Counted from the first letter of the stretch, positions 54,735 through 64,000 are shown. The stretch: DNA of 64,000 nt from Oceanobacillus oncorhynchi (GCF_000821065.1 NZ_CDGG01000001.1:4216001-4280000), one strand, 5' to 3'. The notes: generated by a model from the sequence alone, not told the origin. Numbers and translations: made by a program.

Positions 54735-54770
54735 AAAAAGAGCTACTGCCATGATTGACGTAGCCCTTTT
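54735..54770 (-). terminator. Intrinsic terminator after rplS
   Basis: AAAAGGGCTAC pairs with GTAGCTCTTTT (G-T allowed), followed by TTCATTC on the minus strand; 30 bp after the rplS stop. Confidence 0.8.
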
Positions 54771-54799
54771 GTATTCGTTTCATATCCTCTGCCGGCTGA

Positions 54800-55144
54800 T
54801 TAGCGACGTTCTTTAATACGAGCAGCTTTTCCGCGCAGGTTACGCAGGTAGTAAAGCTTCGCACGACGTACAATACCGCGACGAGAAACTTCAATTTTAT
54901 CAACTCTTGGTGAATGTAATGGGAAAGTACGCTCCACACCAACACCGTAAGAAATTTTTCTTACTGTGAATGTTTCGCTGATTCCGCCGTTTTGACGTTT
55001 AATTACAACACCTTCAAATACCTGAATACGCTCACGACTTCCCTCTACAACCTTCACGTGCACCTTTAAAGTGTCACCAGGTCGAAAATCAGGATGGTCT
55101 GTACGTAATTGATCTTTGGTTACGTCTGCAATAATTTGTTGCAT
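54800..55144 (-). CDS. rplS: 50S ribosomal protein L19
   Basis: A 114-residue L19: [71 protein letters not shown], with basic C-terminus. GGAAGGAG precedes ATG at 55142-55144; an in-frame ATG ten codons upstream lies in the leader and is rejected. It has its own promoter and leader after trmD and its own terminator. Confidence 0.97.
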   Translation of the reverse strand: MQQIIADVTKDQLRTDHPDFRPGDTLKVHVKVVEGSRERIQVFEGVVIKRQNGGISETFTVRKISYGVGVERTFPLHSPRVDKIEVSRRGIVRRAKLYYLRNLRGKAARIKERR

Positions 55145-55236
55145 GATTTTCACTCCTTCCAAACTAATGCTCATGCCCTTTTATCTGAACAGCGGAACAT
55201 CGTTTTACATGCTTACACGCACATAAGCACAATTAA
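55145..55236 (-). promoter_or_regulatory. L19 leader upstream of rplS
   Basis: The transcript between the promoter and rplS has a hairpin GTGCTTA/TAAGCAT followed by GTTCCGCTGTTCAGATAAAAGGGCAT, which resembles the L19 leader of Bacillales (Rfam L19_leader) as I remember it. Such leaders are thought to bind L19 and regulate rplS. Confirmation needs a covariance-model match. Confidence 0.55.
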
Positions 55237-55237
55237 T

Positions 55238-55266
55238 AATATAGCATATTATGGCGTAAAGCACAA
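55238..55266 (-). promoter_or_regulatory. Sigma-A promoter of rplS
   Basis: TTGTGC (55261-55266), 17 bp, TATATT (55238-55243) on the minus strand; the -35 box starts at the base after the trmD stop codon. Confidence 0.7.
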
Positions 55267-56004
55267 CTATTTTTCGTCATTTTTTAATTCTTGAAGTATT
55301 TCTTTATCTGTTGTATCTAACGGTTGATTTTCTAATAAATCAGGGCGTCTTTCAGCAGTTCGCCTCAAGGATTCTTTCCTTCTCCAGGCTTCAATATTCG
55401 CATGGTTTCCGGATAAAAGGACTTCTGGAGCCTTCATCCCGCGAAAATCCGCAGGGCGAGTGTAATGGGGGTGTTCCAATAATCCAGTCGAAAAAGAATC
55501 CTGCTTTGCGGAGGCTTCGTTTCCAAGAGCCTCTGGCAATAAACGAACAACACTGTCAACAACAACCATTGCCCCTAATTCTCCACCAGTTAAGACATAG
55601 TCTCCTATAGAAATTTCATCCGTTACAAGATGCTCACGAATTCGCTCATCATATCCTTCGTAATGACCGCAAATAAAAATCAGATGCTCCTCCTGAGCCA
55701 GCTCCTCTGCTTTTTTCTGTGTGTAAGGCTCTCCCTGAGGGCACATCAAAACAACACGCGGACGGGAAGTTCTCTCTTTTTTCACCGCTTCAACAGCATC
55801 AAATACAGGCTGTGGCGTCAGTACCATACCTGCTCCGCCCCCATAAGGATAATCATCTACTTTTTTATGTTTTTGCGTGGAATAATGACGAAAATCAACA
55901 AGCTGATAAGAAAACTGATCTTTATCAGCCGCTTTTTTCAGGATAGAACTTTCCATCACACCATAAAACATTTCCGGGAAAAGTGTCAGAATATCAATAT
56001 GCAT
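55267..56004 (-). CDS. trmD: tRNA (guanine-N1-)-methyltransferase TrmD
   Basis: A 245-residue SPOUT methyltransferase that makes m1G37. Trefoil-knot motifs [40 protein letters not shown] and [28 protein letters not shown] are present, as is [16 protein letters not shown]. It overlaps rimM by the stop/start junction. Length normal. Confidence 0.98.
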   Translation of the reverse strand: MHIDILTLFPEMFYGVMESSILKKAADKDQFSYQLVDFRHYSTQKHKKVDDYPYGGGAGMVLTPQPVFDAVEAVKKERTSRPRVVLMCPQGEPYTQKKAEELAQEEHLIFICGHYEGYDERIREHLVTDEISIGDYVLTGGELGAMVVVDSVVRLLPEALGNEASAKQDSFSTGLLEHPHYTRPADFRGMKAPEVLLSGNHANIEAWRRKESLRRTAERRPDLLENQPLDTTDKEILQELKNDEK

Positions 56005-56517
56005 CTAATCTAACATCCCTTCCATTAACTCCACTGAAATAACTCCAGTCTGAATGTCTACCTTTTTGACTACATCTTCAATATAGGGTATTAACAAATC
56101 CTTCTTGCCAGGCCTTTGTACTACCCAGACATCATTAGCGCCGGGAGAGAGGATTTCTTTCACTTTCCCTAATGTATCTCCCTCCGCTGTCTGAACTTGA
56201 CAGCCGATAATTTCATGATAGTAAAACGCGTTCTCTTCCAATTCTGCTGTTTGATTTTTATCGATATACAAATTCATGCCTTTCCATTGTTCTACATCAT
56301 TCAGATTGGCATATCCTTTAAATGTAATCAAATCAAACCCTTTATGAATGCGATGTGATCCAATTTCCAATGTGATATCACGCTGGTCTGATGAAATAAT
56401 CACTTCATTTCCAGGCGTAAAACGTTCTTCGAAATCGGTAATGCGCAAAACCTTTACCTCGCCTTTAATTCCATGTGTATTCACGATTTTACCAATTTTT
56501 AATTTCTCTGTATGCAT
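56005..56517 (-). CDS. rimM: 16S rRNA processing protein RimM
   Basis: A 170-residue 30S maturation factor with an N-terminal RimM domain (IGKIVNTHGIKGEVKVL) and a C-terminal PRC-barrel (YYHEIIGCQVQTAEGDTLGKVKEILSPGANDVWVVQRPGKKDLLIPYIEDVVKKVDIQTGVISVELMEGMLD). Binds S19. Lies 15 bp after ylqD. Confidence 0.97.
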   Translation of the reverse strand: MHTEKLKIGKIVNTHGIKGEVKVLRITDFEERFTPGNEVIISSDQRDITLEIGSHRIHKGFDLITFKGYANLNDVEQWKGMNLYIDKNQTAELEENAFYYHEIIGCQVQTAEGDTLGKVKEILSPGANDVWVVQRPGKKDLLIPYIEDVVKKVDIQTGVISVELMEGMLD

Positions 56518-56532
56518 CTTTTTTCACCTATT

Positions 56533-56922
56533 TCATTCGTCGATTCGGATAACCTTATCATCTTTAATTACGATAGCCTGCTCCTTCATAAGATGGTGCC
56601 AATCGGAGCCTACTTCGACCTCAACAAGAGCTTCAACCTCTTTTTCAACGATTTCGCTACCCATTTTTAATTCATCTAACTGTTCTATCTTAAAATCTAA
56701 CAGCTTCATTTTTTCCTGGCGATTTTTAATTTCCTGGTTAAACCGAGTTTCCATATCTGAACGAACATTTGCATTTTTGTTCTTTAATTTTCTCATTTCA
56801 AATTGGAGTTGTTGACACTCTTGTTCAAGACGTAATTTATGATTTGTGAAATTTTGGCGGATTTTTTCTTTGCTGTCCTCTGTCACGACTACCTTAATGG
56901 GAACTTTTTTAATTAATTTCAT
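56533..56922 (-). CDS. ylqD: YlqD family protein
   Basis: A 129-residue protein of unknown role: a short beta start (IKKVPIKVVVTEDSKEKI), a long coiled coil (about 25-90, QECQQLQFEMRKLKNKNANVRSD), and a C-terminal beta region (VEALVEVEVGSDWHHLMKEQAIVIKDDKVIRIDE) that resembles a PRC-like fold. Gene position between khpA and rimM is conserved in Bacillaceae. It stands just after a strong terminator. Confidence 0.88.
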   Translation of the reverse strand: MKLIKKVPIKVVVTEDSKEKIRQNFTNHKLRLEQECQQLQFEMRKLKNKNANVRSDMETRFNQEIKNRQEKMKLLDFKIEQLDELKMGSEIVEKEVEALVEVEVGSDWHHLMKEQAIVIKDDKVIRIDE

Positions 56923-56960
56923 TTCAATTCAGCTCCTGCCTGATAGATTCGGGTTTAAAT

Positions 56961-57009
56961 GTGTAAAAAGGGAAAGTTGAGCCCTAAAAGCAGGGTCAGC
57001 TTTCCCTTT
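56961..57009 (-). terminator. Intrinsic terminator after khpA
   Basis: AAAGGGAAAGCTGACCCT pairs with AGGGCTCAACTTTCCCTTT over a short loop, followed by TTTACAC. It closes the rpsP-khpA part of the operon and may act as an attenuator before ylqD-rimM-trmD. Confidence 0.85.
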
Positions 57010-57052
57010 ACCAAGTTATTCAGAAAGAATGTATTCTTTCTGAATACGAACC

Positions 57053-57280
57053 TTACATAATATCCAAAAAAATACGTTTATTACCACCAGTGTTTGCTGC
57101 GTATACAACAGTTCGTATTGCTTTTGCAATCCGGCCGTTTTTGCCAATGACTTTTCCGACATCGTCCGGATGAACAGTTAAATGATACGTAACTTTAGAA
57201 TCTTCTTCCGTTTCTTTTATCACAATATCATCCGGATAATCTACTAATGAGGTAACAATCGATTTAATCAGGGCTTTCAT
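57053..57280 (-). CDS. khpA: KH-domain RNA-binding protein KhpA (YlqC)
   Basis: A 75-residue single type II KH domain with the GKNG loop in HPDDVGKVIGKNGRIAKAIRTVVYA. KhpA pairs with KhpB (Jag) and affects cell division and RNA metabolism in relatives. Follows rpsP by 13 bp. Confidence 0.94.
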   Translation of the reverse strand: MKALIKSIVTSLVDYPDDIVIKETEEDSKVTYHLTVHPDDVGKVIGKNGRIAKAIRTVVYAANTGGNKRIFLDIM

Positions 57281-57293
57281 GATATCACACTAC

Positions 57294-57566
57294 TTATTTA
57301 GAATTTTTTTGTTCGTGAAAATTCTTCATGATGCCTTCGTTAGAGAATAGATTACGTACTGTATCGCTTGGTTTTGCACCTTTTGTCATCCAATCAAGTG
57401 CTTTTTCTTCATCTATTTTAACCTCAACTGGATTTACTACAGGATTGTACGTACCAATTTGTTCGATAAAGCGACCATCACGTGGAGAACGAGAGTCTGC
57501 TACAACAATACGATAGAATGGATTTCTTTTAGAACCCATACGTTTTAAACGAATTTTTACTGCCAT
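57294..57566 (-). CDS. rpsP: 30S ribosomal protein S16
   Basis: A 90-residue S16: [46 protein letters not shown] sits seven bases before ATG at 57564-57566, which gives the usual MAVKIRLKR start; an upstream start five codons earlier overlaps the ribosome binding site. It has its own promoter after ffh. Confidence 0.97.
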   Translation of the reverse strand: MAVKIRLKRMGSKRNPFYRIVVADSRSPRDGRFIEQIGTYNPVVNPVEVKIDEEKALDWMTKGAKPSDTVRNLFSNEGIMKNFHEQKNSK

Positions 57567-57604
57567 GCTTTGCACCTCCAATAATTATCTTATCACAAGA
57601 ATTG

Positions 57605-57633
57605 ATTTTAACAGATAGTTTTTAGTCTGTAAA
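57605..57633 (-). promoter_or_regulatory. Sigma-A promoter of rpsP
   Basis: TTTACA (57628-57633), 17 bp, TAAAAT (57605-57610) on the minus strand, within the ffh-rpsP spacer. Confidence 0.65.
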
Positions 57634-57685
57634 GTATTTTTCCATTACAAGCTTATTTTATTACAAAAAAGCATGAAAATCAACT

Positions 57686-59035
57686 CTACATGAAAGGAAA
57701 TTTAAATCCGCCGCCTTTTCCTTTTTTCCCTTTTTGCATATTGGTCATTTGCTTCATCATTTTTTTCATTTCCGAAAATTGCTTTATTAAGCGGTTGACC
57801 GCTGCAACAGAAGTTCCCGAACCTTTTGCAATCCGTTTTCTCCTGCTTCCATTGATAATACTCGGCTCCTGACGCTCTTTTTTCGTCATGGATTGGATAA
57901 TTGCCTCAACTTCGGTCAATTGGCTTTCATCTAATTGGGCATTCTTCAAGCCTTTCATCTTGTTTGAGCCTGGAATCATAGCCATTAAGTCATCTAACGG
58001 CCCCATTTCACGGACCTGACCCATTTGTTCCAGGAAATCGTCAAATGTAAAGGACATCGTACGCATTTTTTCTTCTAATTCTTTTGCCTGTTTTTCATCC
58101 ACGTTGGTCTGAGCTTTTTCAATTAAAGAAAGCACATCCCCCATACCGAGAATCCTGGATGCCATACGTTCTGGGTGGAAGGCTTCCAGCTGATCCAGTT
58201 TTTCTCCCATCCCGGCAAATTTAATCGGCTTGTCCGTTACCGCTTTGATAGAAAGCGCCGCACCGCCGCGGGTATCCCCGTCTAACTTTGTCAGAACAAC
58301 TCCTGTAATATCAAGCTGTTCATTAAAGCTTTCTGCTACATTAACAGCATCCTGCCCAGTCATGGAATCAACCACTAAAAAGATTTCATCTGGTTTTACA
58401 TCTGTTTTGATTTTCTGTAATTCTTCCATCAGGTTTTCATCTACATGCAAACGGCCGGCCGTATCAATAATGACATAATCATTGTGATTCTCTTTTGCCT
58501 GAGCAATCGCCTGATTGGCAATATCAACCGGATTTGCTTCTGTTCCTAATGAAAAAACAGGCATATCCAGCTGTGTACCGAGCGTTTCCAATTGTTGAAT
58601 GGCTGCCGGACGATAGACGTCACATGCAACTAATAACGGATTACGGTTATGCTTTTTACGTAAATGGTTCGCAAGCTTTCCCGTGGTGGTCGTTTTACCT
58701 GCACCTTGTAAACCAACCATCATAATAACGGTCGGCGAACGGTCGGCGACAGCAATTTTACTTTGCTCTCCACCCATTAAATTCGTTAATTCATCTTTTA
58801 CAACTTTAATAACCTGTTGCCCTGGTGTTAAGCTTTCCATTACTTCCTGCCCGACCGCTCTTTCTTTTATCCGGGCAATTAATTGTTTTACAACTTTGAA
58901 GTTTACATCGGCTTCTAAAAGCGCCAGGCGAACTTCTCTTGTCATCTCTTTTACATCTTGCTCAGAGACCTTACCCTTACCGGTAATTTTCTTTATCGTA
59001 CCTTGGAGACGGTCCGCTAATCCTTCAAATGCCAT
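57686..59035 (-). CDS. ffh: Signal recognition particle protein Ffh
   Basis: A 449-residue SRP54 GTPase. N domain, G domain with GLQGAGKT (108-115), DVYRPAAIQQLETL, DTAGRLHVDE and LTKLDGDTRGGAALS, and the methionine-rich M domain ending MKKMMKQMTNMQKGKKGKGGG. It binds 4.5S/6S-like RNA and signal peptides and docks with FtsY. Follows ylxM by 13 bp. Confidence 0.98.
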   Translation of the reverse strand: MAFEGLADRLQGTIKKITGKGKVSEQDVKEMTREVRLALLEADVNFKVVKQLIARIKERAVGQEVMESLTPGQQVIKVVKDELTNLMGGEQSKIAVADRSPTVIMMVGLQGAGKTTTTGKLANHLRKKHNRNPLLVACDVYRPAAIQQLETLGTQLDMPVFSLGTEANPVDIANQAIAQAKENHNDYVIIDTAGRLHVDENLMEELQKIKTDVKPDEIFLVVDSMTGQDAVNVAESFNEQLDITGVVLTKLDGDTRGGAALSIKAVTDKPIKFAGMGEKLDQLEAFHPERMASRILGMGDVLSLIEKAQTNVDEKQAKELEEKMRTMSFTFDDFLEQMGQVREMGPLDDLMAMIPGSNKMKGLKNAQLDESQLTEVEAIIQSMTKKERQEPSIINGSRRKRIAKGSGTSVAAVNRLIKQFSEMKKMMKQMTNMQKGKKGKGGGFKFPFM

Positions 59036-59048
59036 AGAAGGTATCCCC

Positions 59049-59366
59049 CTAATCTAAATCTAGTAATTGTTGAACATACTTTTTTGCCTCCGGATCTTTT
59101 ACCGTTTCCGAAAGCTTCACAATGATTTGCTTACGTTTTTCAAATCTAGAAAAAAGATGAAGCTTATCCTCATAAGACTCTAACATTTTTTCTGTTCTTT
59201 TTATATTATCATATACAGCTTGTCTGGAAACTTCAAAGAGCTCCGATATCTCACCTAATGAGTAGTCTTCCAGATAATACATTTCCATATAACTGCGCTG
59301 TTTTGGAGTCAGCAGTGCTTGATAAAAATCATATAAATAATTTATCCGATTTGTCTTTTCCAGCAA
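59049..59366 (-). CDS. ylxM: YlxM, SRP-associated helix-turn-helix protein
   Basis: A 105-residue protein with sigma-70 region 4-like helix-turn-helix: [45 protein letters not shown]. YlxM is linked with the SRP system (in Streptococcus it stimulates it). AGAGGTG precedes a TTG at 59364-59366 by six bases, giving [14 protein letters not shown] as in B. subtilis; a GTG three codons earlier overlaps the ribosome binding site. Confidence 0.9.
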   Translation of the reverse strand: MLEKTNRINYLYDFYQALLTPKQRSYMEMYYLEDYSLGEISELFEVSRQAVYDNIKRTEKMLESYEDKLHLFSRFEKRKQIIVKLSETVKDPEAKKYVQQLLDLD

Positions 59367-59453
59367 CGGGCACACCTCTTGTTAAGTGATTTTCCTTTAC
59401 ATTTATCATATCCAACTCAATCGGAAATTGTCAAGTAGTCAAGCGGGTTTCGC

Positions 59454-60464
59454 CTATTCCGTTTTCTCGCTCTCCTCACTCATTCCTAAATCAGAAAATA
59501 ATCCAAATACAAAGGCATCTGCGTCAAATTGCTGCAGGTCATTGATCCCTTCACCTAATCCGACATACTTCACCGGAATTTGCAATTCGTTACGAATAGC
59601 CAGCACAATCCCGCCTTTTGCTGTACCATCCAGTTTAGTCAAGACAATTCCGGACACATCTGTTGCCTCTGAAAAGGTACGTGCCTGTGTCAATGCATTT
59701 TGACCGGTAGTAGCGTCCAAAACCAGCAAAACTTCATGGGGAGCACCTGGAATTTCACGTTCAATGACGCGTTTCACTTTAGCAAGCTCGTTCATCAGAT
59801 TCACCTTATTCTGAAGTCTTCCTGCAGTATCACAAATGAGAACATCTGCTTCACGAGACTTTGCAGCTCTGATTCCATCATAAATAACCGCAGCAGGGTC
59901 ACTGCCTTCGCTGTGCTTTATTACAGGAACGTCGGCACGCTCTCCCCAGATTTCTAGTTGGTCGATTGCTCCAGCACGGAAAGTATCCCCTGCTGCTAAG
60001 ATGACATTTTTTCCATCTGCTTTTAATTGATGTGCAAGCTTGCCAATACTTGTTGTTTTCCCCACGCCATTTACACCAACAACAAGAATAACCTGTAATC
60101 CGTCTTCATCCAGCTGCAAATGCTGGATGGACGAATCTTCATCGCCATAATAAATATCTACAAGCTTTTCTGAAATAACATCCTTTATTTCAGAGGAATC
60201 CTTGATTTTTTGACGCTTTACTTCCATTTTAAGTTCTTCGACAAGATCCATCACAGTGGAAACACCGACATCTGCTGTAATTAATACCTCTTCTAATTCT
60301 TCAAAGAAATCCTCATCTACTTTACGATAACGTGCAATCAAATCATTTAATTTCCCTGAAAAGGTATCTCTTGTCTTTTTCATACCTTCCTGATATTTTT
60401 CGGAAACCTCCTTGGTTTCCTCGTTTTGCTTAAAACGCGCTTTCAATTTATCCATAAATCCCAT
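59454..60464 (-). CDS. ftsY: SRP receptor FtsY
   Basis: A 336-residue SRP receptor GTPase: N-terminal amphipathic and charged region, four-helix N domain, and G domain with GVNGVGKT (130-137), DTFRAGAIDQLEIW, DTAGRLQNKVNLM, LTKLDGTAKGG and VGLGEGINDLQQFDADAFVFGLF. It lacks the long acidic A domain, as in B. subtilis. It follows smc by 12 bp. Third paralogue of the SRP-GTPase family in the window. Confidence 0.98.
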   Translation of the reverse strand: MGFMDKLKARFKQNEETKEVSEKYQEGMKKTRDTFSGKLNDLIARYRKVDEDFFEELEEVLITADVGVSTVMDLVEELKMEVKRQKIKDSSEIKDVISEKLVDIYYGDEDSSIQHLQLDEDGLQVILVVGVNGVGKTTSIGKLAHQLKADGKNVILAAGDTFRAGAIDQLEIWGERADVPVIKHSEGSDPAAVIYDGIRAAKSREADVLICDTAGRLQNKVNLMNELAKVKRVIEREIPGAPHEVLLVLDATTGQNALTQARTFSEATDVSGIVLTKLDGTAKGGIVLAIRNELQIPVKYVGLGEGINDLQQFDADAFVFGLFSDLGMSEESEKTE

Positions 60465-60476
60465 ATTGATATCCCC

Positions 60477-63400
60477 CTACGATTGAATCAATTCTTTTGT
60501 ATCCTCTAATCGGACAGAAACCAGTCTCGACACCCCTGATTCCTGCATCGTCACACCATAAAGAACATCTGCTTCCTCCATGGTTCCTTTTCGATGTGTA
60601 ATGACGATAAACTGTGTATCCTTGCTGAATTGCTTCACATACCTGGCAAAGCGGACTACATTCGCTTCATCTAAAGCCGCTTCGACCTCATCCAGTATAC
60701 AAAACGGAACTGGACGGACACGCAAAATGGAAAAGAGAAGGGCGATTGCTGTTAATGCTCGTTCTCCTCCTGATAAAAGGCTTAAATGCTGCAATTTTTT
60801 CCCCGGCGGCTGCGCAATAATATCTACGCCTGTTTCTAATAAATTATCCGGGTTTGTTAATTTTAATTCAGCATGTCCGCCGCCAAACAAGTGCATAAAC
60901 ACCTGAGAGAATTCTTCTTTTATTTTTGAAAAAGTGGCTGAAAACCGCTCCTTCATTTCTGTGTCCATCTCTTCAATAACAGTATATAGCGTTCGCTTTC
61001 CTTCCACAAGGTCATCTCTTTGTTCTTTTAAGAACTGGTACCTTTCAGAAATACGCTCATATTCATCAATAGCACCTAAATTAATCGTACCCAGCTGGTT
61101 GATTTTATCCTTTAAACGGCTGACGACTGCTTTTGCCTCATCCATATTTTCAACCTTTGCATAATCACGTTTTGCCAATTCATATGTCATCAAGTATTCT
61201 TTTTCAAGCTGCTGCAGGTGGTTATCAAGCTCCACATCCAGGCGGTTTGATTTGACCTCCTGTTTTTGATAGTGCTCATTCGTCACGCTGTATTGTTCCT
61301 GCGCTTCTTTCAATTTCGCTTCCAGGGACTGCTGTTTGTCTAAGCTTTCTTTTCTTTTAGTGCGCAGCTTCTCTATGCTTTCCGTTAATCTCTGTTTGGA
61401 AGTTCTGGCATTGACAATTTTCTCTTCCATTTCTTCTTCTGTTTCTTCCTGATTTTTTATTGCCGTTATTGTCTCCAGCTCTTCGTCCACCTGTTTTTTT
61501 TCCTCAATTGCCCGTTCAAGCTGCGTCTCCAAAGCTTTTGTATTCGCTTTTTGATTTTTAAAGCGTTCTTCCTGCTCAGCCAGTGTTACTTTGATCTCGT
61601 AAAACGCATCCTGTAATTTTCCTTGCGTCTCTTTTAATTTCGCTTCTTCCTCTGTTAAATCATCCACTTCTTTTTGCACTGTTTGAAGCTTAATATTGAT
61701 TTCTTCTAATTCTTTTGTCAGGACTTTATTTCGATCCGCTAATTCTGTGCGGCTCTGTTCATTCTGTTTTTTATCCATATCATAGATGGACAAATTGTCA
61801 TTGATGGATGTCAGCTTCGCCTGAAAGGTTTGAAAATCAGCTTGACTTTCCTGCACCTCTTTTTGCATTTTCTGCACTTCTTGCTCGGTATCGCTGATTT
61901 TTTCATCCAGCTCTCGCAAATAATCTTTTTTCTTCTGTACACCTTGCTCAAATTGCTCTGTTTTCTGTTTGTATTCTGCCAAGCGCGCATGCAGCTCCTG
62001 CAGATCTTTTTCGCGGGTAAACAGCGATTGATTTTGTTTTTTCTGCGCTCCTCCTGACATAGAGCCTCCAGGGTGGACCATGTCTCCGTCCAGCGTGACA
62101 ATCCGGTATCTGCGATGCAGTTTTATTGCAATGTCATTTGCATCCCGCAAGGTTTTAGCAATAACCACATTACCCATTAAATGCTGCACTGCTTTCTCAT
62201 ATTTTTTAGCTTTCGGCTGCACTAAATCAGAAGCAACACCTACAAATCCCGGGTGCTCCCTTACTTCCTGTTTTCCTTCACTGGATAAAAAACGGGGCTG
62301 AATCGATTTAAGCGGGAGAAAAGTTGCCCGCCCGCTATTGGTCTTTTTCAACCAATTAATCGCTTCTCTTGCCGCCTGGTCTGTTTCCACAACAATATTC
62401 TGTGCTTGTCCGCCTAATACGGTCTCCACTGCCGTAATATAGTCTTTAGGGACATCCATTAACTCGATAACCGCCCCTTCTATATCCTTCAGCTTGCCTT
62501 CTTCTCTTGCCCGTAACACCTGACGGACGCCCTGAAAGAAGCCCTGAAAGTCTTCCTTCATTTCTTCGAGCATTTCTTTTTTTGACTTTACTTTTTCAAT
62601 GTATTGATAGCCTTGATAAAGCTTGGATTGCGCTTCCTCATATTGTGTGCGTTCTGATTGCAATTCAGCCTTTAACGTTTTTAATTGCTGCGCCTTCTTT
62701 TCCAGCTGGTTCTGGTAAGTCTGCAAGACCTCTTCCGCAGCTGTCTGTTTATCTTGCAGCTCATTTCTCTCCGTGAGCATATCTTTAAATTTCATGGATT
62801 GAGAATTATTTTTTGCTTCAATTTGCTCTTGCTGCCGATCAACAGATTGTTTTTCATTTCGATAAGCAGCCTGCTGGTTCAACAACTCGATATACTCCGC
62901 TTTTAAATCCTCAATTCGGTTAGCTACATCTTCCGGCCGCATTGCTAATTTCTTTTCTAATTCTTTTTTCCTGGCCAAAGTATCAGTCTTCTCAGCCTCT
63001 AACTGCGCCAGCTTCTCCTGTTCATTTATTTTTTGTTTTTCCAGCACACGAACATTTGAAGTAACCCGATCTAACTGCTGTACAAGCTTTTCTTTATTCT
63101 CATCTGCGTGCTTGGAGCGTTCATCAAACAGTTGCTTCTTTCCTTCAAATTTCTCCAGTCGTTCTGTTATATCTAATAAATCCGTCTGCAGCTGCTCTAT
63201 TTCTGTTTCATATTGCTGTATATGTTTTTTTTCTTTTGCTACGTCCGTTTCGATCAGACGAATGGCTTCGGATTGTTCTTTCTGTTTTTTTTCGTTTACA
63301 GCTAAGTTTTCTAATACCTGCTGCCATTCCTGATGAATTTGTTCCATTTCCGTAATCAGCACAGAAATCTCTGTTTCTTGAAGTTCAGCCTGCAAGGTCT

Positions 63401-64000
63401 GATATTCTTTTGCTTTTTTTGATTGCTCCTCTAACGGATCCAGCTGCTGTTCAATTTCATAAACAATATCCTCGACACGATTCAGGTTCTCCTGCGTTTC
63501 AGCAAGCTTATATTCCGCTTTTTTCTTACGCTGCTTATATTTTAAAACGCCTGCCGCTTCCTCAAAAATCACACGGCGTTCCTCTGCTTTCGAGCTGAGA
63601 ATCTCCTCCACTCTTCCCTGACTGATAATAGAAAAAGCTTCTCTGCCCAGACCGGAATCAATAAACAGATCAACAATATCCTTCAGTCGGCAAACCTGTT
63701 TATTGATATAAAATTCGCTTTCCCCAGATCGATAAACCCTTCTTGTCACACTGACTTCTTCGTAATCCAGCGGTACGCGCTGATCTTTATTGTCTAATAC
63801 AAGGGTAACTTCAGCGATATTTAAAGGAGATCTCGAGTCACTCCCCTGGAATATAATATCTTCCATTTTGGATCCGCGCAGTGATTTCATAGATTGTTCA
63901 CCCAGCACCCAGCGGATTGCGTCAGTAATATTACTTTTCCCGCTTCCATTCGGACCTACTACCGCTGTTACTCCAGGTACAAAATCTACGTTAATTCGCT
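60477..64000 (-). CDS. smc: Chromosome segregation ATPase SMC (5' end off window)
   Basis: The frame is open to the window edge; 1174 codons are seen. Upstream of the first in-window start-like GTG it reads GVTAVVGPNGSGKSNITDAIRWV, the Walker A region, so the gene is truncated only by the window. Two long coiled coils flank the hinge (about EHPGFVGVASDLV to SMSGGAQKK), and the C-terminal head carries LSLLSGGERALTAIALLF and Walker B FCILDEVEAALDEAN. It works with ScpA/ScpB. Only about 25 N-terminal residues are missing. Confidence 0.97.
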   Translation of the reverse strand, partial: RINVDFVPGVTAVVGPNGSGKSNITDAIRWVLGEQSMKSLRGSKMEDIIFQGSDSRSPLNIAEVTLVLDNKDQRVPLDYEEVSVTRRVYRSGESEFYINKQVCRLKDIVDLFIDSGLGREAFSIISQGRVEEILSSKAEERRVIFEEAAGVLKYKQRKKKAEYKLAETQENLNRVEDIVYEIEQQLDPLEEQSKKAKEYQTLQAELQETEISVLITEMEQIHQEWQQVLENLAVNEKKQKEQSEAIRLIETDVAKEKKHIQQYETEIEQLQTDLLDITERLEKFEGKKQLFDERSKHADENKEKLVQQLDRVTSNVRVLEKQKINEQEKLAQLEAEKTDTLARKKELEKKLAMRPEDVANRIEDLKAEYIELLNQQAAYRNEKQSVDRQQEQIEAKNNSQSMKFKDMLTERNELQDKQTAAEEVLQTYQNQLEKKAQQLKTLKAELQSERTQYEEAQSKLYQGYQYIEKVKSKKEMLEEMKEDFQGFFQGVRQVLRAREEGKLKDIEGAVIELMDVPKDYITAVETVLGGQAQNIVVETDQAAREAINWLKKTNSGRATFLPLKSIQPRFLSSEGKQEVREHPGFVGVASDLVQPKAKKYEKAVQHLMGNVVIAKTLRDANDIAIKLHRRYRIVTLDGDMVHPGGSMSGGAQKKQNQSLFTREKDLQELHARLAEYKQKTEQFEQGVQKKKDYLRELDEKISDTEQEVQKMQKEVQESQADFQTFQAKLTSINDNLSIYDMDKKQNEQSRTELADRNKVLTKELEEINIKLQTVQKEVDDLTEEEAKLKETQGKLQDAFYEIKVTLAEQEERFKNQKANTKALETQLERAIEEKKQVDEELETITAIKNQEETEEEMEEKIVNARTSKQRLTESIEKLRTKRKESLDKQQSLEAKLKEAQEQYSVTNEHYQKQEVKSNRLDVELDNHLQQLEKEYLMTYELAKRDYAKVENMDEAKAVVSRLKDKINQLGTINLGAIDEYERISERYQFLKEQRDDLVEGKRTLYTVIEEMDTEMKERFSATFSKIKEEFSQVFMHLFGGGHAELKLTNPDNLLETGVDIIAQPPGKKLQHLSLLSGGERALTAIALLFSILRVRPVPFCILDEVEAALDEANVVRFARYVKQFSKDTQFIVITHRKGTMEEADVLYGVTMQESGVSRLVSVRLEDTKELIQS

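Noticed and set aside
54691-54945. 84-codon minus-strand frame overlapping rplS
   Set aside because: Out-of-frame shadow of L19 that runs into the terminator and the repeat.
63906-63908. GTG as the smc start codon
   Set aside because: The frame stays open upstream and encodes the Walker A motif, so the true start is beyond the window.

Overview
The window reads as one long, co-directional stretch of a low-GC Gram-positive chromosome from the family Bacillaceae. All 67 genes I can support lie on the minus strand, so the biological order runs from high to low coordinates. Gene order follows the Bacillus subtilis block smc-ftsY-ffh-rpsP-trmD-rplS-rnhB-sucCD-dprA-topA-codV-clpQY-codY-fla/che-rpsB-tsf-pyrH-frr-uppS-cdsA-rseP-polC-rimP-nusA almost gene for gene. 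An rplS-neighbouring signal peptidase gene, a TIGR02530-type gene in the flagellar operon and a dispersed TGTTCAAAAAGTCC-ended repeat suggest a relative of Oceanobacillus or Virgibacillus. That genus guess is inference.

Layout from high to low coordinates. (1) 64000-53098: smc (cut by the window edge), ftsY, ylxM, ffh, rpsP, khpA, ylqD, rimM, trmD, rplS behind its own promoter and leader, lepB and rbgA. These serve chromosome organisation, the SRP pathway, ribosome maturation and protein export. (2) 52974-44259: rnhB, a FliK-like gene (ylqG) and an FlhB-tail-like gene (ylqH), sucC-sucD, dprA and topA. (3) 43827-40089: xerC, hslV, hslU and codY, closed by a strong terminator. (4) 39530-13829: a flagellar/chemotaxis operon of 32 genes, flgB to swrB. 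It encodes the basal body, hook, export gate, C-ring, FlhF/FlhG, CheY/CheB/CheW/CheC/CheD, sigma-D and SwrB. (5) 13651-9330: rpsB, tsf, pyrH, frr and uppS (translation, UMP kinase, undecaprenyl-PP). (6) 9314-1: cdsA, rseP, polC, rimP, nusA, rnpM and the start of ylxQ.

The most unusual feature is what is missing. Four genes that sit in this block in B. subtilis have no room here: cheA (cheB and cheW are 26 bp apart), dxr (cdsA and rseP are 279 bp apart), proS (rseP and polC are 369 bp apart, occupied by a repeat) and trmFO (topA and xerC are 431 bp apart). All other neighbours are intact and in order.

Other points of interest are a miniature-transposon-like repeat family, with one copy placed between fliE and fliF. 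A 5' leader before rimP-nusA can form either a terminator or a competing helix. YlqG carries a ~150-residue internal tandem duplication, and FliK has internal repeats. Several recognisable sigma-A promoters and intrinsic terminators divide the block into transcription units. I found no rRNA, tRNA, CRISPR array, prophage or intact insertion sequence.
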